Source of the DNA: Eubacterium sp.
Lineage (GTDB): Bacteria; Bacillota; Clostridia; Acetivibrionales; DSM-1351
Assembly (NCBI GenBank): GCA_029266335.1
Contig: JAQSXC010000018.1
Coordinates: 1 to 64,000, forward strand
DNA length: 64,000 bases
Direction: 5' to 3'
In this document: positions 49,301 through 61,261 of the stretch, piece after piece
Numbering within the stretch: the stretch's first letter is position 1
Layout: each line of letters opens with the position of its first letter
Notes under the pieces: generated by a model
What the model saw: only the letters and a program-made list of their open reading frames with translations
Databases searched by the model: none
Told to the model about the DNA's origin: nothing
Made by a program: the position numbers and the translations under genes

Positions 49301-51700
49301 CCTCCTGTGGTTACCTTTAGCACAAATGGGTATCTCTATCCGCTTCCGAAACAGACTACTCTAATTGCAGTTGAAGACTCCCTTGTGGATTCTTCAGGAG
49401 TGGCTGATGAAAATATTCATTATCAGTGGCTAAAAGTAGAGGAAGGCAAAGAGGAAGCCGCTCCTGACAGGGACTCCCCCAACTGGGTACAGGCACCCTC
49501 CGACGGAAATCTGGAAATAGAGGTTGACTCAAAAAGCAAGGATGGGAATTACCGTCTCTATGTCCATGTAAAAGACAGCCTGGGCAATGAAAAAATATAT
49601 AATAGTGGGCTTTTTGCAGTATATTATTTAAGCCATGAACCTCCTGTAGGCAGTGCAGGACTTATTTATACAACAGGAAATGAGACTGATGGTTATACGG
49701 CAGTCCTGAAGCTGGAGGTGGATGTGCCTTCGAAGGTGGGGTATTTTTATTCGGTATCTTCAAACGGAGGAGAAAACTGGAGTACCTGGCAGCCATACAC
49801 CAATTTTGTCGGAGTGCCTGTAGACACAGTGGATACAGATAAGCTCAAACAAGCTATAAAAGTTAAATTCAGAGGCTATTTTCTTGATAATATCAGTGAA
49901 ATATACTCTCCGGACATAAATATTGAGGACTCACCGGCCTATGCTCTGGCCTCACTTGAAAAGATCGAGCCTGTAAGAGGAGGGGCAAAGAGAAGTGATG
50001 GCGGTGTAAATGACGGGCTGATAATTAATTTCACCCATACCGGAGGAAAAGCAATTACGCCTACCGGGGCTAACCCTGAAATGCCGGAAATACTTGAGGA
50101 AAACAAGGCCTTCAGGATATACCGGAATGGCAATTATACTTTTAATGTTGCAGATGGCTCAAAGACAGCTGTTGTGTCAATAGTGGTATCAAATTTTGAC
50201 GAGACGCCCCCAGTTGCCACTATTAAGTACTCGACCATTAAAAAGACCAGTGCCGATGTGATAGTGAGCCTTAAGTCCAGTGAACCCATACGCATCACAA
50301 ACCTTGATTCCAATAAAAAAATATTTGAAGAAAACGGTGAATTCATCTTCGAGTTTGAGGATGCAGTGGGCTTGACCGGTTCGGCTATCGCGCTTGTAAA
50401 CAATATTGACAAAACTCCGCCGCAAGCGGAAATCAAGCTGCATTACAATGATGAAGATATGAAGGCTCTTATTAGATACAACGGTAAAACCATTGTGGTA
50501 AACAGTTCGGGAAAGGGCTACAATGCAGCAGGGGAGTATGTCTTTTTTGATTACCCTACAGCTGAAAATGTCATAGCTTCCAATATGATATTAGCCGAGG
50601 TTAAAGCAAAGGACGGAGAAGAAAAGGATTTCAAAGTAATTAATAACAATAAGGGAAGTAATGAAGAAACAATTGTTATAAAAGAAAATGGAGAAGTATG
50701 GTTCAGGCTGTCGGACAATGCAGGGAATACAGCGACGATAACTGCCGGGGCCATATCTGCCGTGTGTGCTGCACCACCAAAGGTGACAAAAACCATACTG
50801 ACCAGAGTTGACGACAATGGAAGCCCTCTGGCAGAAGACAGGATTGTAACAATAGATGGAAAGGAATACTCAAAAGGGAAGGTAAGGGTAAGTTTTGAGC
50901 TGGAAGCTTCACCTTATGATATTCCTGAAAATACGGTTATGATAGGAAACAAACCTGTTAAAGATTTTTCAAAGGATTATTCCATAAACAGGCAGGAAAA
51001 GCTTGTTCTCATTGACAGGTTGGGGAATAGAAACAGCCAGTTGTTTAAAATAGATGGACTGGATAATACTCCTCCCGAGATAAAATTAAACAAGCCCATG
51101 ACTACTATTATGCAAAACATAGCCGATTTTGATTTTACTGTGGACTTTGGAGGCTATTCTGTATCAGATAACCTGTCTGCTGATGAGGATTTGAAGGTTG
51201 AAATAATGGAAGAAATTCTGGTAAACGGACAGCAGAAGGAAATAAGCTTTGATCTGTCCAGACCCGGTAAACACATAGTCAGGTATATAGTAACAGACCA
51301 GCTTGGAAATAAAGGTTTTGCGACACAGCAAGTATATGTCAGGGCTTCGGATGATATGTTTATTCTGGCAAATGATCTGCCTCTTTCACCGGATGAAACC
51401 GAAACCGCAATACTGAACACCAACAAGGTAACGTTCAAGGTATATAACTACGATATCATGAAGCTTGGTAAGGACAAGACAAAAACGGTTAATGAAAAGG
51501 GAACCTTTGATATATTGTACTACACAGGATTGTACAGAGAGGGTCAGATGAAATATGTTGCTAAAAAGCTTACTTACAAGCAACTGCTGGAAGGCAATTT
51601 TACCGTTGAGCTTCCGAAAGCGGGCTGGTATACCGTTATTGTCAGGAACCAGGAAAGAGAAAGAGTATATACTACACTGCTGGTAAGCAGAGTTCAGTAA
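46379..51700 (+). CDS. Giant secreted protein with Ig-like repeats, unknown function
   Basis: Signal peptide; recurring D-x-T-P-P / D-N-T-A-P domain-boundary motifs (SIDNTAPDF, FDETPPVATI, IDKTPPQAEI, LDNTPPEIKL). Confidence 0.8.
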   Translation: MKKRVLAVLLVLGMLFQVFPRWPGANEVYAAAGYADIYIPSGGKLVNGEDLGPVSAGSSVPQGSAFPGWIMEEEDAENTTPPNFMDDSCDSFRMFSSGAQGTAWSSDDGDAPAATGIYKIDGHFYGRISVSENPVLKRLAEGGQAYFMVRVYMLDSSGDHDAAIWAYTQKSAWYNAGGDNRPGYGTTASYWTAVSKADDDDDRHYANSQWMKLDLDDVLIIETETHGADTHVDGIQLYFADIAPPAYNGNILTTDGTVRHNDQLDKNELFLKQGQYINMALNFSEPVFPTNAASASEKVGNTYSFIRTELFNNSGADGYTPSTYYLESADAGYNGFTPGSINLNDSSRSTFNMKYTAAANDSTGNTPLDPLRLTDLTASEEKPSLIQRINDADFIDGAGNPAVDITGIGTVPLGNNDYPSGTYRTIIDARPPKYSPVKNGVQPDILTQLVLNKGDTINFTVNLNEEVVSAINPADNVRLAFNNGMLASYQSGSNTDTWKFSMTVPSGTSVETALLETTALEHSAKTGDGNVIWDYAHNYLTDAVKSIAEANLSIDNTAPDFNYTYKNENGNAVAANQYVKSGNIGINAFDPDIKGQSSKGLYRAGSGSGLVYYLWSKSPADPFAVKNDNFAAVKRYSLATKQPWEDLYSSGYNDINLSVANNGSTIELPAEAAGKSENWYLHTWTADMTWDSARQLMQYQKGSAMRADYLSTHPDATPAEQETNFRMYILPFVSQYDDIVQWPVDDFKQDDSNWIHKCAELKLDNDLPVLQVKGIIDNKSDNVKTTISATDMTSDIKDHKISYQYVKKGELPDEAGWLEAILSGSGQAVIGTLENPAIENGGKYEIYAKAEDLAGNTITSNVGEIDVLVINKVFESYGDKYVINKGPDFTICGLPLDNLEYQYTYSSERPASTSWSAIGVDRRISAELKGETGYTYDIPADRSKNGTVYLHIKAKQEDMDRYYYYYKEYKFDHLPPVVTFSTNGYLYPLPKQTTLIAVEDSLVDSSGVADENIHYQWLKVEEGKEEAAPDRDSPNWVQAPSDGNLEIEVDSKSKDGNYRLYVHVKDSLGNEKIYNSGLFAVYYLSHEPPVGSAGLIYTTGNETDGYTAVLKLEVDVPSKVGYFYSVSSNGGENWSTWQPYTNFVGVPVDTVDTDKLKQAIKVKFRGYFLDNISEIYSPDINIEDSPAYALASLEKIEPVRGGAKRSDGGVNDGLIINFTHTGGKAITPTGANPEMPEILEENKAFRIYRNGNYTFNVADGSKTAVVSIVVSNFDETPPVATIKYSTIKKTSADVIVSLKSSEPIRITNLDSNKKIFEENGEFIFEFEDAVGLTGSAIALVNNIDKTPPQAEIKLHYNDEDMKALIRYNGKTIVVNSSGKGYNAAGEYVFFDYPTAENVIASNMILAEVKAKDGEEKDFKVINNNKGSNEETIVIKENGEVWFRLSDNAGNTATITAGAISAVCAAPPKVTKTILTRVDDNGSPLAEDRIVTIDGKEYSKGKVRVSFELEASPYDIPENTVMIGNKPVKDFSKDYSINRQEKLVLIDRLGNRNSQLFKIDGLDNTPPEIKLNKPMTTIMQNIADFDFTVDFGGYSVSDNLSADEDLKVEIMEEILVNGQQKEISFDLSRPGKHIVRYIVTDQLGNKGFATQQVYVRASDDMFILANDLPLSPDETETAILNTNKVTFKVYNYDIMKLGKDKTKTVNEKGTFDILYYTGLYREGQMKYVAKKLTYKQLLEGNFTVELPKAGWYTVIVRNQERERVYTTLLVSRVQ

Positions 51701-51741
51701 CTATAACCTTCCGTTATCAAGTATATAAAGGAGATATGGAA

Positions 51742-54700
51742 ATGAACAGAATTATAAAGAAAGTGATTGCAGGTATACTGGCAGTCCTGGTGCTGATGGG
51801 AGGCATGCCTCTTGACACATTTGCACAAGCAGTCTCCAAGCCGGATACTACAACCATTGAGAACGAATTTGTGCGTGTTGCAGTGGACAACTCCAGCGGA
51901 AGGTACAGTATACGTACCGTAGACGGGCAGCCCATAAGGAAGAAGGATGGCAATGTAGAGACCATCTTTGAGGGAGAAAATCCCGAGACCTCCTTTACAA
52001 CCTTCAAAATCGACGGGACGGAATACATATTCGGAAATCCGTATAAATTTGCTGTTGACTGGTTTTCAGAAGTATCCGAGCCAAAGGTTGTGAAAAATAA
52101 TAACGGAACAGTAGACCTTATTACTGTATGGAGAATCAAGGGTATAAAAATAAGTCAGATTATCACCCTGATGACAATTGATGATAAGGAGAATGCCGGA
52201 AATGTGCGAATTTCCTATAAGGTTGACAATGACACAAAATCTACCGTTGAGGTGGGAACCAGGGTACTTCTGGATACTTCCGTAGGAGGAAATGACGGAC
52301 CGGCCTTCCAGATAGGACAAAATTATCTGCAGCCCTTGTATACTGAAAGAAAGCTGGTACATGAGCCTGCCGAGCTTGGGTACAATAAAAATAATCCTGA
52401 GCAGGAACAGCAGTACAACCTGCACAAGCTGCCTCCATACTGGGTTATGAGAGACAAACTGGATCTGAGCAATCCTCTGGCTACCAATGTAATGGCTTAC
52501 GGCTTCAATAACCTTTTCGAGGGTGGAATAAACATAGTTGATAAAATGGTTGTGGGCCATTGGAATGGACTGGCAAACTCAAAATGGGATTACGAGCCTA
52601 ACGAGAATCTTGATTTTACCGATGACAAAAATGATTATGGAACAGCCGATACGGCGGTAGCATATTTCTGGAACCCTGCCAATATTTTATCCGGTGCAAG
52701 TAAGACCTTTGAAGTTGTATATGGACTTGGTGAAATTGTTGTACCTGACAAGGTGTTTGATGTGAGATTTCTGGACACAGTACAAAAGTTGGACACAAAT
52801 GATGCCGGAACAGCATACAGGGAAGATGGAATATTTGACATAAATGTGGAAATAGAAAACCTTGCCATGTTTGATATGGAACACAGCAAAATGAATGTTA
52901 CCTGTAAATTGGAAAACGGATTGGTTTTTGTTGATGAACAGGGTAACGAGCTGGGAAGTTCCAGTAAAAGTCTGGAAATCAAAAAGAAGATACCTCCGGA
53001 AGATGCAGCTAAAGGAGTGGAGGTTATTACCTATAAACCCGGAGAAATTGTCACTGCCAGCTGGAAGGTAAAGGCAAAGGGCCGTCCCTGGCCCGTTACA
53101 CGCCAGTATATGGTGACGGTGAGCAGTCCGGAGACCGAAAAAAAACTCAAAAGCAAGCTGGACAGTGCAGGTAAAGATGAAGAAACGGAGATACGCGCGA
53201 TCTATGAAGCCTCCAAAGCTAATTTTGTATTTCTGCCTGCAACAGGTGAACTAAAGTCAACGCTTGTGTATGGTATGACGCCTGAAGAGGCATATTATGC
53301 CGATGACAAATACATTTCAATAAATATATCCAATATAGAAGCCTATAATGTGGGAAGCAAAGTACAAGGTACATCTCCTAATTTTAATCTGTTTATTCAA
53401 AATGTGAAAAATGGTGACAGGTACAGGGTACCTGTGACTGATTCCGTAATAACACAGCCTATGGGAAATGGCCTTGTGGGTGATATGAAAATCACTTACA
53501 GGGGTGGAGAAAAGGTAGATGAAAACGGGAATACCGTAGAAATTTTGTCAAATGGACAACTGCCACTGGGAGAATACAGGGTGGCTCTGGATTACAAGGA
53601 CAAGTCCGACCCGGAAGTAGCACAGGCGCTGAGCTTTGAAACCGAACAAACCTTAAGTATTACTGAAAATGAAGAAAATAGAGTAAGGCAGGCAAAAATA
53701 ATAGCAGTCTATAAAAAGGTGCTGGATTTGCAGCAGAATGACCAGGAGGCAATGGATACACTGGCCGAAGTGCTTCCAGATGACTATGACGGGTTGAATG
53801 GAGCGGAGTTTACGGCAAAGAAGACCCGTGACATGGGCATTGTTGCGGCTGCAAAAACGGCTGTGGTTTCTGCCAGCAAGCTGCTGGATCCAGGGCTAGA
53901 CATAGCCTCAGCAATGGATATTACAGCGGTACCGGTTTATGCTATGAAAGCCTTTAACACAGAAGAGGAATATGAAGAATTCAAGGCGGAATTTGAAGGG
54001 GACGAGGAAGAACCGGGATACATAGGAAGTGGTAAGGATGACGGAGAAGAGCCTACGGATGAGATACTTCTGGAAATCAGAGGAATGATTGTTCAATCCG
54101 GTGAGGGAGAAAATGCACAATTTACCGTTGATACCAAGACCGAGCCTGCCATTATCAACAACAGTGTGGCATATTCCGGAAAAGAGCTTACTTTTTCAAA
54201 GGGTGAGTTTCCGCTTGCAGATATAGTTGGTCTCGGAAGTGATACCCCGTTTCTGGACGCTCTTTTTGTTAAGGGGGACGGCAGTCTGAGTGTAGCCAAC
54301 AGCGGATTTGTATTTCATAAAGGGGAATGGTCCCTTGATTTTTACAACAGCTTTGATAAAACCCTGGGTGAGGGTTATAAAGTGCCTGCAGGAGAAATGG
54401 AGTGGGAAAAGGGTGAGAATCCTGAAGATGATACTCTGAATGGAAGCTTGCAATGGGCATGCGGTCAGGTAGGGGATGCGCTCAATCCTTTCAGGACACT
54501 GCTTATTTCAGAGGTATATTTCAACAAGCATAGCCTGTTTGCTCCGCCAAGCTTTTCAATCAATGGTTTCGGGCTGAAATTCAATGATTTTATTCTGAGG
54601 CAGGATGCCGTTTCCTTTGGGGGAGCTATTTATCTTAAAATAATTAATGGTGAAATAAATAATGTTATGTTCAATGAAGAGGGGTTTGTGGGAATTGATG

Positions 54701-57700
54701 CAAAGCTCGCCCTGGAGCTCAAGGAAGATATGGGGCTGCTCCAGTCTCAGAAGTCCAAAGGCACCGATGAGGCAGGAAATGCTGTTGAAGGCGACACCGG
54801 TGACATCGGTGGAGAAATTAATATAACCCACTATGTGGATCCCGAAAAATATGATGTGTCAAACACGTATGGGCTCAGCTTCAATGCCGATCTTAAAAAT
54901 ATATTTGCGGTTAGCTGTGAGCTTTCTTTCAAGCAGGTAAAGGATGGCCGTATCCTGCCAGATGTAGTTGCTTTTGGTGCTGAACTCCCGGAACCCGGAA
55001 TATCAGTTGCTGCTGCTACCTATATTACCGGAATCAGGGCAGCCATAAGGGAATTGGCTGATACCATTGCAGGTGATGGAGAAGGAGTACCTCTGACAAT
55101 TGAGGCCGGTATCGATATGACCTTCGGAATCAGCCCTGCAACCTTCCTTGGGTCTGTAGATCTCACATTAAAGCGTACAGGTATGAAAATAGTTGGTAAG
55201 CTGGATCTTGGAGAAGATAATGATTCAGCGGTGACAATGCTTACCGAAGCTGTCTTGCAAACCCAGTGGGTAACCCCGTGGTTTATACGTGCAAAGGCAA
55301 CAATTGATGTGTGCGGCTGGGATATGATTATCGGAAAGGCTAGTATCTTCCTGGGGCAGAATCTGGAGAAAGACCGCATTGATTTTGAAGGCATGATAAG
55401 CGCTGCCGTCCAGGTTCCGGGAAGTGTACCTGTTGTTGGGGGAATGGAACTGGGCAGTGTTTGTGTGGGAGTCAACAACGATAAGGTATGGGGAAGTGTC
55501 GGCATACTTTTCATCAGTCTTGGAATCACTTATTATTGGGGGGGAGGAGTTGAATTTGGTACAAATGGTGAGATACTGAACAAGGATGCACTGATGTATC
55601 TTCTTGTGCAGGATCCACAGCTGGGACCAAGAGTCATGGCTATAGGCACCGGAGCAGAGGTGCTTGCAACCTCCTGGGAAAATGAGGAGACTGATAGGCA
55701 GGAAGTAAAATATCTGTCGGTTGGTGAAGGAATAGAATATATTGATGATGGTTCCCAAAGCCTGGGTATTGGCGGAATCACAACCTCGGACAATTCAAAG
55801 GTGCATTCCATACCCATGTCACAAGTATCGGGCAATGCTCTTATAGAAGTAGAATATGCTAATGTAAAAAGGCCGAAACTCTCTTTGAAAAGGGATGACG
55901 GCAGCACGTATGACATAATATACGGTGATATAAAGGACAATACCGCAAACGCTTTTGATCAGATCATAAAAGCAAAAAAAGCAGGAGAAATAAAGCATGA
56001 CGGTACAACTGTCAGTAAACAGGAGGAAGCGGAAAGTACGGATGTCACAAGAGTTTATATAGCCGTTCCGAAAGAGCAGCTTGCAGACGGCAGATGGATG
56101 CTCACCTCCGATCAGCAGATCAGGACAAGACTGTTCAATATACCTGTTCTTCCTGAACTCGCAGAAGTGTCTATCACTCCTGATAACAGTGATGAGAACC
56201 TGTTTAGGGCAGACTGGACTGTAAAAAATGCAAAAGCAGGCGATAAAGTAAATCTGTATTTATCCAAAGACAAGCTGGAATCTGTATCTGATCCGGATAG
56301 CGCAGTTGACCCTGGTCTTCTGATTGCAAAAGATATAGAGATAAAGGCAGAAAATATCGGACAGGATGGAATTGCAGCAGGACAAATAATATTTGATGTG
56401 AAAAAGATAGACTATCTGGGAGGTGCCGATATCAGGGGAATGCTGTCTCAAGGGAACTATTACCTGAGAGTCGAGCTGAGGTCTGACACAGCATTTTCAG
56501 CCAAATCTTCACAGCAGGCATTCAGGCTGACAGACAGTCTTGCACCGGAAGATGTGGAAAGCGTAGGACTGAAAGCTGCCGGAAACGGTGTTTTCCAGTT
56601 ATCCTTTGAACCTGTTGAAAGGAAGCCTGGACACGAAAACTATGAGTACAGCTATATTGTTTCTGCAAAGGACGAAAATGGAAATATCTACGAGCCGCTG
56701 GGAGAGATAATGTACACTGAGGAGCAGCTTCAGGACAATATTTCAGGCGGGGAATACCATTTGAACGTTGGTGGTTGGACCACAGTAGGAAAGCCTGAAA
56801 CTTATATTGACAAAGATGGTAAAATGCAGATTAAACGGGATGCCAGGGGCAACATCCTTATGGATAATGTCCAGGACAAATATACCGGACTGGAGTCCGG
56901 CAAGAAATACAGCATAGGGGTAACAGCGGTAAGTGTACCTGTGAAGCAGGATGATGCAAATCAGAATATGCATCTGGCGCAAACAATATATTCAGATACA
57001 AAATTGCTGCCCGTACCTTCCAAACCCAGGTTGACAATAAACGGAAACCAGCTTCCTGACAACAGGTATGATCTGATGGTAAATCAGAAGACTCAGGAGA
57101 TTATGGTTGCTTCAGATCAACCTGATGTGGTGGTTGAGGCTGTATGCGGTGATGAAAGTCTTGGAAGCTTCAGCCTTAATGACAGTGGAAACAGTGGGAA
57201 AATAAAGCTCTCCAGGCTTGATTCTGACGGAAAATACGCAATAGAATTAAAGGCAAGAAATACCGGGACAGGGGACTATTCTGTAACGGTACTGTATCTG
57301 ACTGTTGATACAATTTCGCCAATGATTTATTTGGAAGGTCCGGTACCGGGGGCACTGACAACTCCGGACGGAAACATAGCCATAAAGGGGAGAACGAACA
57401 ATGATGCAACTGTTACTGTTACAGATGCAGAGTCAGGAACAAGGCTGGCAACAATAACCCCAGAGAAGAGCGGCAGGTTTGAAAAACTGATAGCGGCAAA
57501 TTTATCAGCCAGAAAGGCAGTTTTAAAAATAGAGGCGGTAGATAAAGCCGGTAATTCAAACAGCACCAAAGTTGAAATTATAAACTCTAAATACAAGCTG
57601 CCTGTGAAGCTGCAGCTCAACCTGCCGGATGAAATAAAAACCGGCGAACCTGCAGCCGTGCTTGGTGCAACAGTGGAATATTCTGATGGAACTTCAGGGC

Positions 57701-59371
57701 CGGCAGCCGGCAGTAAACTTAATTACCATATATCTATGGGTGAGTCCAATGCAAAGGTGACCGGGGGAAAGCTTACCGCACTGAGAAAGGGTGCAGCAAT
57801 TGTGGAGGTAATATATGAACCCTGGGAAGGCCTTACTTTAAAGGATACCGATGCAGTAACAATTACTGCCGGAAAAACTTCGCCTCCAGACTCAATGGGG
57901 ACAATCAAGGCAGCTGCCGTAGGCACGGGAAAGGCCGGAGAGACAAGAATTGTGATCCAATCCTACGGAAATGAAGAGAAGATGAACGGCTGCGAACTGG
58001 CATACAGAGTATACACAGATGCAGCTCAGGCAGCCCTGCCGGTCTTCGATCAGGATATAACCTCCTGGAAGACATAAAGGTCCGCTGACCATATCAGGGG
58101 TTTCTACCGGGAATTCTGCCAATATACCGCTTTTATTAAACGGACAAAAGAAAGATAAACTGGCTACTGCTGATATAAAAACCGATAAAGGAACTGTGGC
58201 CATCACGGTGAAGCTTGACAGGAAGGCCGTGCTGGAAGCTGTGAATAACTCTGAAGACAGTGTGAGAACAATTCGGCTTCCTGTGGAAGGGGAGCTGGAC
58301 AGCCTGGATTTCCAACTGGATGCAGATATTATAAAATTCCTGGGTGAAAAAGAGATTACTTTGGAAGTTGAAACCGGGATTGGCTCATACATATTGCCAG
58401 CTTCCAAAATCATACCGGAAAATATGAAAAAACAGCTGGAAAACACTAACCTTAAGGAGGTAATGGTTTCAATAAAAATAGCTAAAGCAGAGGAAAAGTA
58501 TGCAAACACATTAAAGAAAAATCAAGCGAATAAGAAATTTCAGATTGTTACACAGCCTGTGGAATTTAGCATAGTTTGCAGTATAGGCGGGAAGGACCTT
58601 GAGGTGAAGTCCTTTGACTCTATTGTCAAAAAGCTGCTCCCTGTTTCTGAAAATGTTGACGGGAGAAAAGTAACTACTGCTGTAGTTATAGAACCAAATG
58701 GTGCCATAAGGCATGTACCTACAAAAGTAGTAATAAGGGAAGGAAAGTACTTTGCTGAGGTAAGCAGCCTCACAAACAGTGTTTATAGCCTGGTATATAA
58801 CTCAAGATCCTATGCGGACACAAAAAAGCACTGGGCTGAAGAGGCAATAAATGATCTGGCATCCAGAATGGTGGTAAATGGAGTGGCAAAAAATTTGTTT
58901 AACCCAAACAGGGATATCACCCGTGCCGAATTTGCCGCAATTATAGTAACAGCGCTTGGTCTGAAGCCCGGTGCAGGAACAGATAGCTTCAGTGATGTAA
59001 AAGCTGCCGACTGGTACGCCGGCTATATAGAGACAGCTACGGAATACAAGCTCATATCGGGTTATGGTAATGGCAGATTCGGGCCAAAGGATAAAATTAC
59101 CCGTGAGCAGGCAATGTCCATTATAGGAAAAGCCATGAGCATTACCGGACTGAAGATGGAATTAACATCCCAAGAAAGCAATGAGCTGCTTGCAGGTTTC
59201 TCTGATGGCAGTAAGGCGGCAGATTATTCAAAAAACAGCATTGCAGCCTGTGTGAATTCCGGAATTGTATCAGGCAGAAAAGGTAACTTTATAGCTCCTA
59301 AAGAGAATATTACCAGAGCTGAGGTGGTAATAATGGTCAGGAATCTGCTGAAGGAATCCGGTTTGATATAA
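51742..59371 (+). pseudogene. Giant secreted protein with C-terminal SLH repeats, split by a +1 frameshift near 58061-58077
   Basis: ORF 51736..58077 (frame 1) ends DQDITSWKT*; frame 2 is open from 58061 (KGPLTISGVSTGNSANIPLLLNGQKK...) and continues into ORF 58196..59371 with SLH motifs (FNPNRDITRAEFAAII, GYGNGRFGPKDKITREQAMSII). Confidence 0.75.
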
Positions 59372-59495
59372 CCATGCTCCAAATAGATAAGAAACTAATG
59401 TTCAGATAACCCCGTTTTGCCTTGTGGGATAAATATCAGATTCAATGAAACAGACATAATGAATATGACTTTCCGCATATGGAGATATGGAGGTT

Positions 59496-59539
59496 AAAAT
59501 GAAAAATCCGTGACAAATATGTTGCGGATTTTTCATTTT
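59496..59539. terminator. 15-bp perfect inverted repeat, probable terminator
   Basis: AAAATGAAAAATCCG-N14-CGGATTTTTCATTTT downstream of the SLH gene. Confidence 0.55.
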
Positions 59540-59690
59540 CAGGATATTGGTTCTGTTTGCAAACCGGGCCGGAATTAAGCTATAATTAAGTATTGGCATA
59601 TGAATCAAATGCTATTATAAAAATAGTGGTTAATATATCAAGCAATTTAATATACAAAATAGGATAATTGCGGGTTATGAGGTGAGAGTA

Positions 59691-60722
59691 ATGGAAAAGA
59701 CAAGATTGGGACGTACAGGCCTTATGGTGACAAGGACAAGCTTTGGAGCACTTCCTATTCAAAGGGTATCCTTTGATGAAGCTAAAAAACTGCTGGTAAA
59801 GGCTTATGATAACGGGATCAACTTTTTTGATACGGCCAGGGGCTACACTGACAGTGAGGAGAAAATCGGTTATTCATTGTCCGGAGTCAGAAAAGATATA
59901 ATTATAGCAACAAAGAGCTTTTCTCAGGACAAAAAGACCTTGTTCGAGCATCTGGAAACAAGCCTTAAAAATATGAAAACAGACTATGTGGATATTCTTC
60001 AGCTTCACAACCCTGCCGAACTTCCTGATCCGAAGGATCCCGACAGTACCTATGCAGGACTTCTGGAAGCAAAGCAGAAGGGAATGGTGCGTTATATCGG
60101 TATAACAAATCATAGAATAAAAACAGCTATGGAGGCCGTAGCTTCAGGACTTTATGATACAATGCAGTTTCCTCTGAATTCGCTTTCGTCAGCTGCTGAC
60201 CTGGAACTTATTGATGAATGTAAAAAACATGATGTGGGGTTAATAGCGATGAAGGCTATGTCAGGCGGACTTATAACAAACGCCGCATCTGCTTTTGCAT
60301 TTCTGAGGCAGTTTGAAAATGTAGTTCCCATTTGGGGGATACAGAGAGAGGCGGAATTGGATGAATTCCTGATTATGGACAAGAATCCTCCTGAACTTGA
60401 CCAGGCAGTCTGGGAGGTAATAAAAACAGATCGTGCCGAGCTGGCGGGAAATTTTTGCAGGGGCTGCGGCTATTGCATGCCATGTCCCGTCGGTATAGAA
60501 ATACCCATGCAGGCAAGAATATCTCTGTTGTTGAGGAGGGCACCCTATCAGCAGTTCATGCAGGATGGGTGGAAGGCAAAAATGGACTTGATTGACAAGT
60601 GCATTGAATGTGGCAATTGCAGCAGCCATTGCCCATACAATATAGATACACCCAAGCTTCTTAAACGGGAACAACAGAACTATAATGAGTTTTACGCTGT
60701 TCATGGAGCAGCCGGGCAGTAA
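59691..60722 (+). CDS. Aldo/keto reductase with C-terminal 4Fe-4S binding motifs
   Basis: MEKTRLGRTGLMVTRTSFGALPIQRV; CRGCGYCMPCPVGIEIP and CIECGNCSSHCPYNIDTP. Confidence 0.9.
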   Translation: MEKTRLGRTGLMVTRTSFGALPIQRVSFDEAKKLLVKAYDNGINFFDTARGYTDSEEKIGYSLSGVRKDIIIATKSFSQDKKTLFEHLETSLKNMKTDYVDILQLHNPAELPDPKDPDSTYAGLLEAKQKGMVRYIGITNHRIKTAMEAVASGLYDTMQFPLNSLSSAADLELIDECKKHDVGLIAMKAMSGGLITNAASAFAFLRQFENVVPIWGIQREAELDEFLIMDKNPPELDQAVWEVIKTDRAELAGNFCRGCGYCMPCPVGIEIPMQARISLLLRRAPYQQFMQDGWKAKMDLIDKCIECGNCSSHCPYNIDTPKLLKREQQNYNEFYAVHGAAGQ

Positions 60723-60769
60723 GCTGGAATCACCAAACAAAAAACAGTAGAAAAGGATTTGGGGGATTT

Positions 60770-61261
60770 ATGAAAAACATATTCTATTATGATACTGTGA
60801 TCGGATGTATCGGTATTGCAGAAGAAGACAACTATATTACAAATGTGGTGTTTGAAAATGACGTACTTCCTGTAAAATCAAAGGAAAATCATGAGCTGGT
60901 CGTGCATGAAACACAAGTGATCAGGGAAGCCGCCCAACAGCTTGATGAATATCTTAAAGGAGAACGGCAGCTTTTCTCAATACCGCTGGCACCTGAAGGC
61001 ACACCGTTTATGAAAGAGGTTTGGAATGGCCTTTGCCGTATTCCCTATGGAGAAAGCAGAAGTTATAAGGAGATTGCAGGGACTGTGGGTAATCCGAAGG
61101 CTTACAGGGCAGTCGGTCTTGCAAATAACCGGAATCCTATCCCTGTCTTTATACCCTGCCACAGAGTTATTGGCTCAAACGGTAAACTGACAGGCTACAG
61201 GGGAGGTCTTGAGGTAAAACAAAAACTGCTGGAGTTGGAAAAGGGTAATGGAAATATTTAA
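60770..61261 (+). CDS. ogt: Methylated-DNA--protein-cysteine methyltransferase
   Basis: PVFIPCHRVIGSNGKLTGYRGGLEVKQKLLELE. Confidence 0.93.
   Translation: MKNIFYYDTVIGCIGIAEEDNYITNVVFENDVLPVKSKENHELVVHETQVIREAAQQLDEYLKGERQLFSIPLAPEGTPFMKEVWNGLCRIPYGESRSYKEIAGTVGNPKAYRAVGLANNRNPIPVFIPCHRVIGSNGKLTGYRGGLEVKQKLLELEKGNGNI

Noticed and set aside
57892-58509. 205-aa minus-strand ORF over the giant-gene frameshift
   Set aside because: Considered as an explanation for the break, but Ser/Phe-rich shadow translation with no motif; the plus strand carries a continuous SLH protein.
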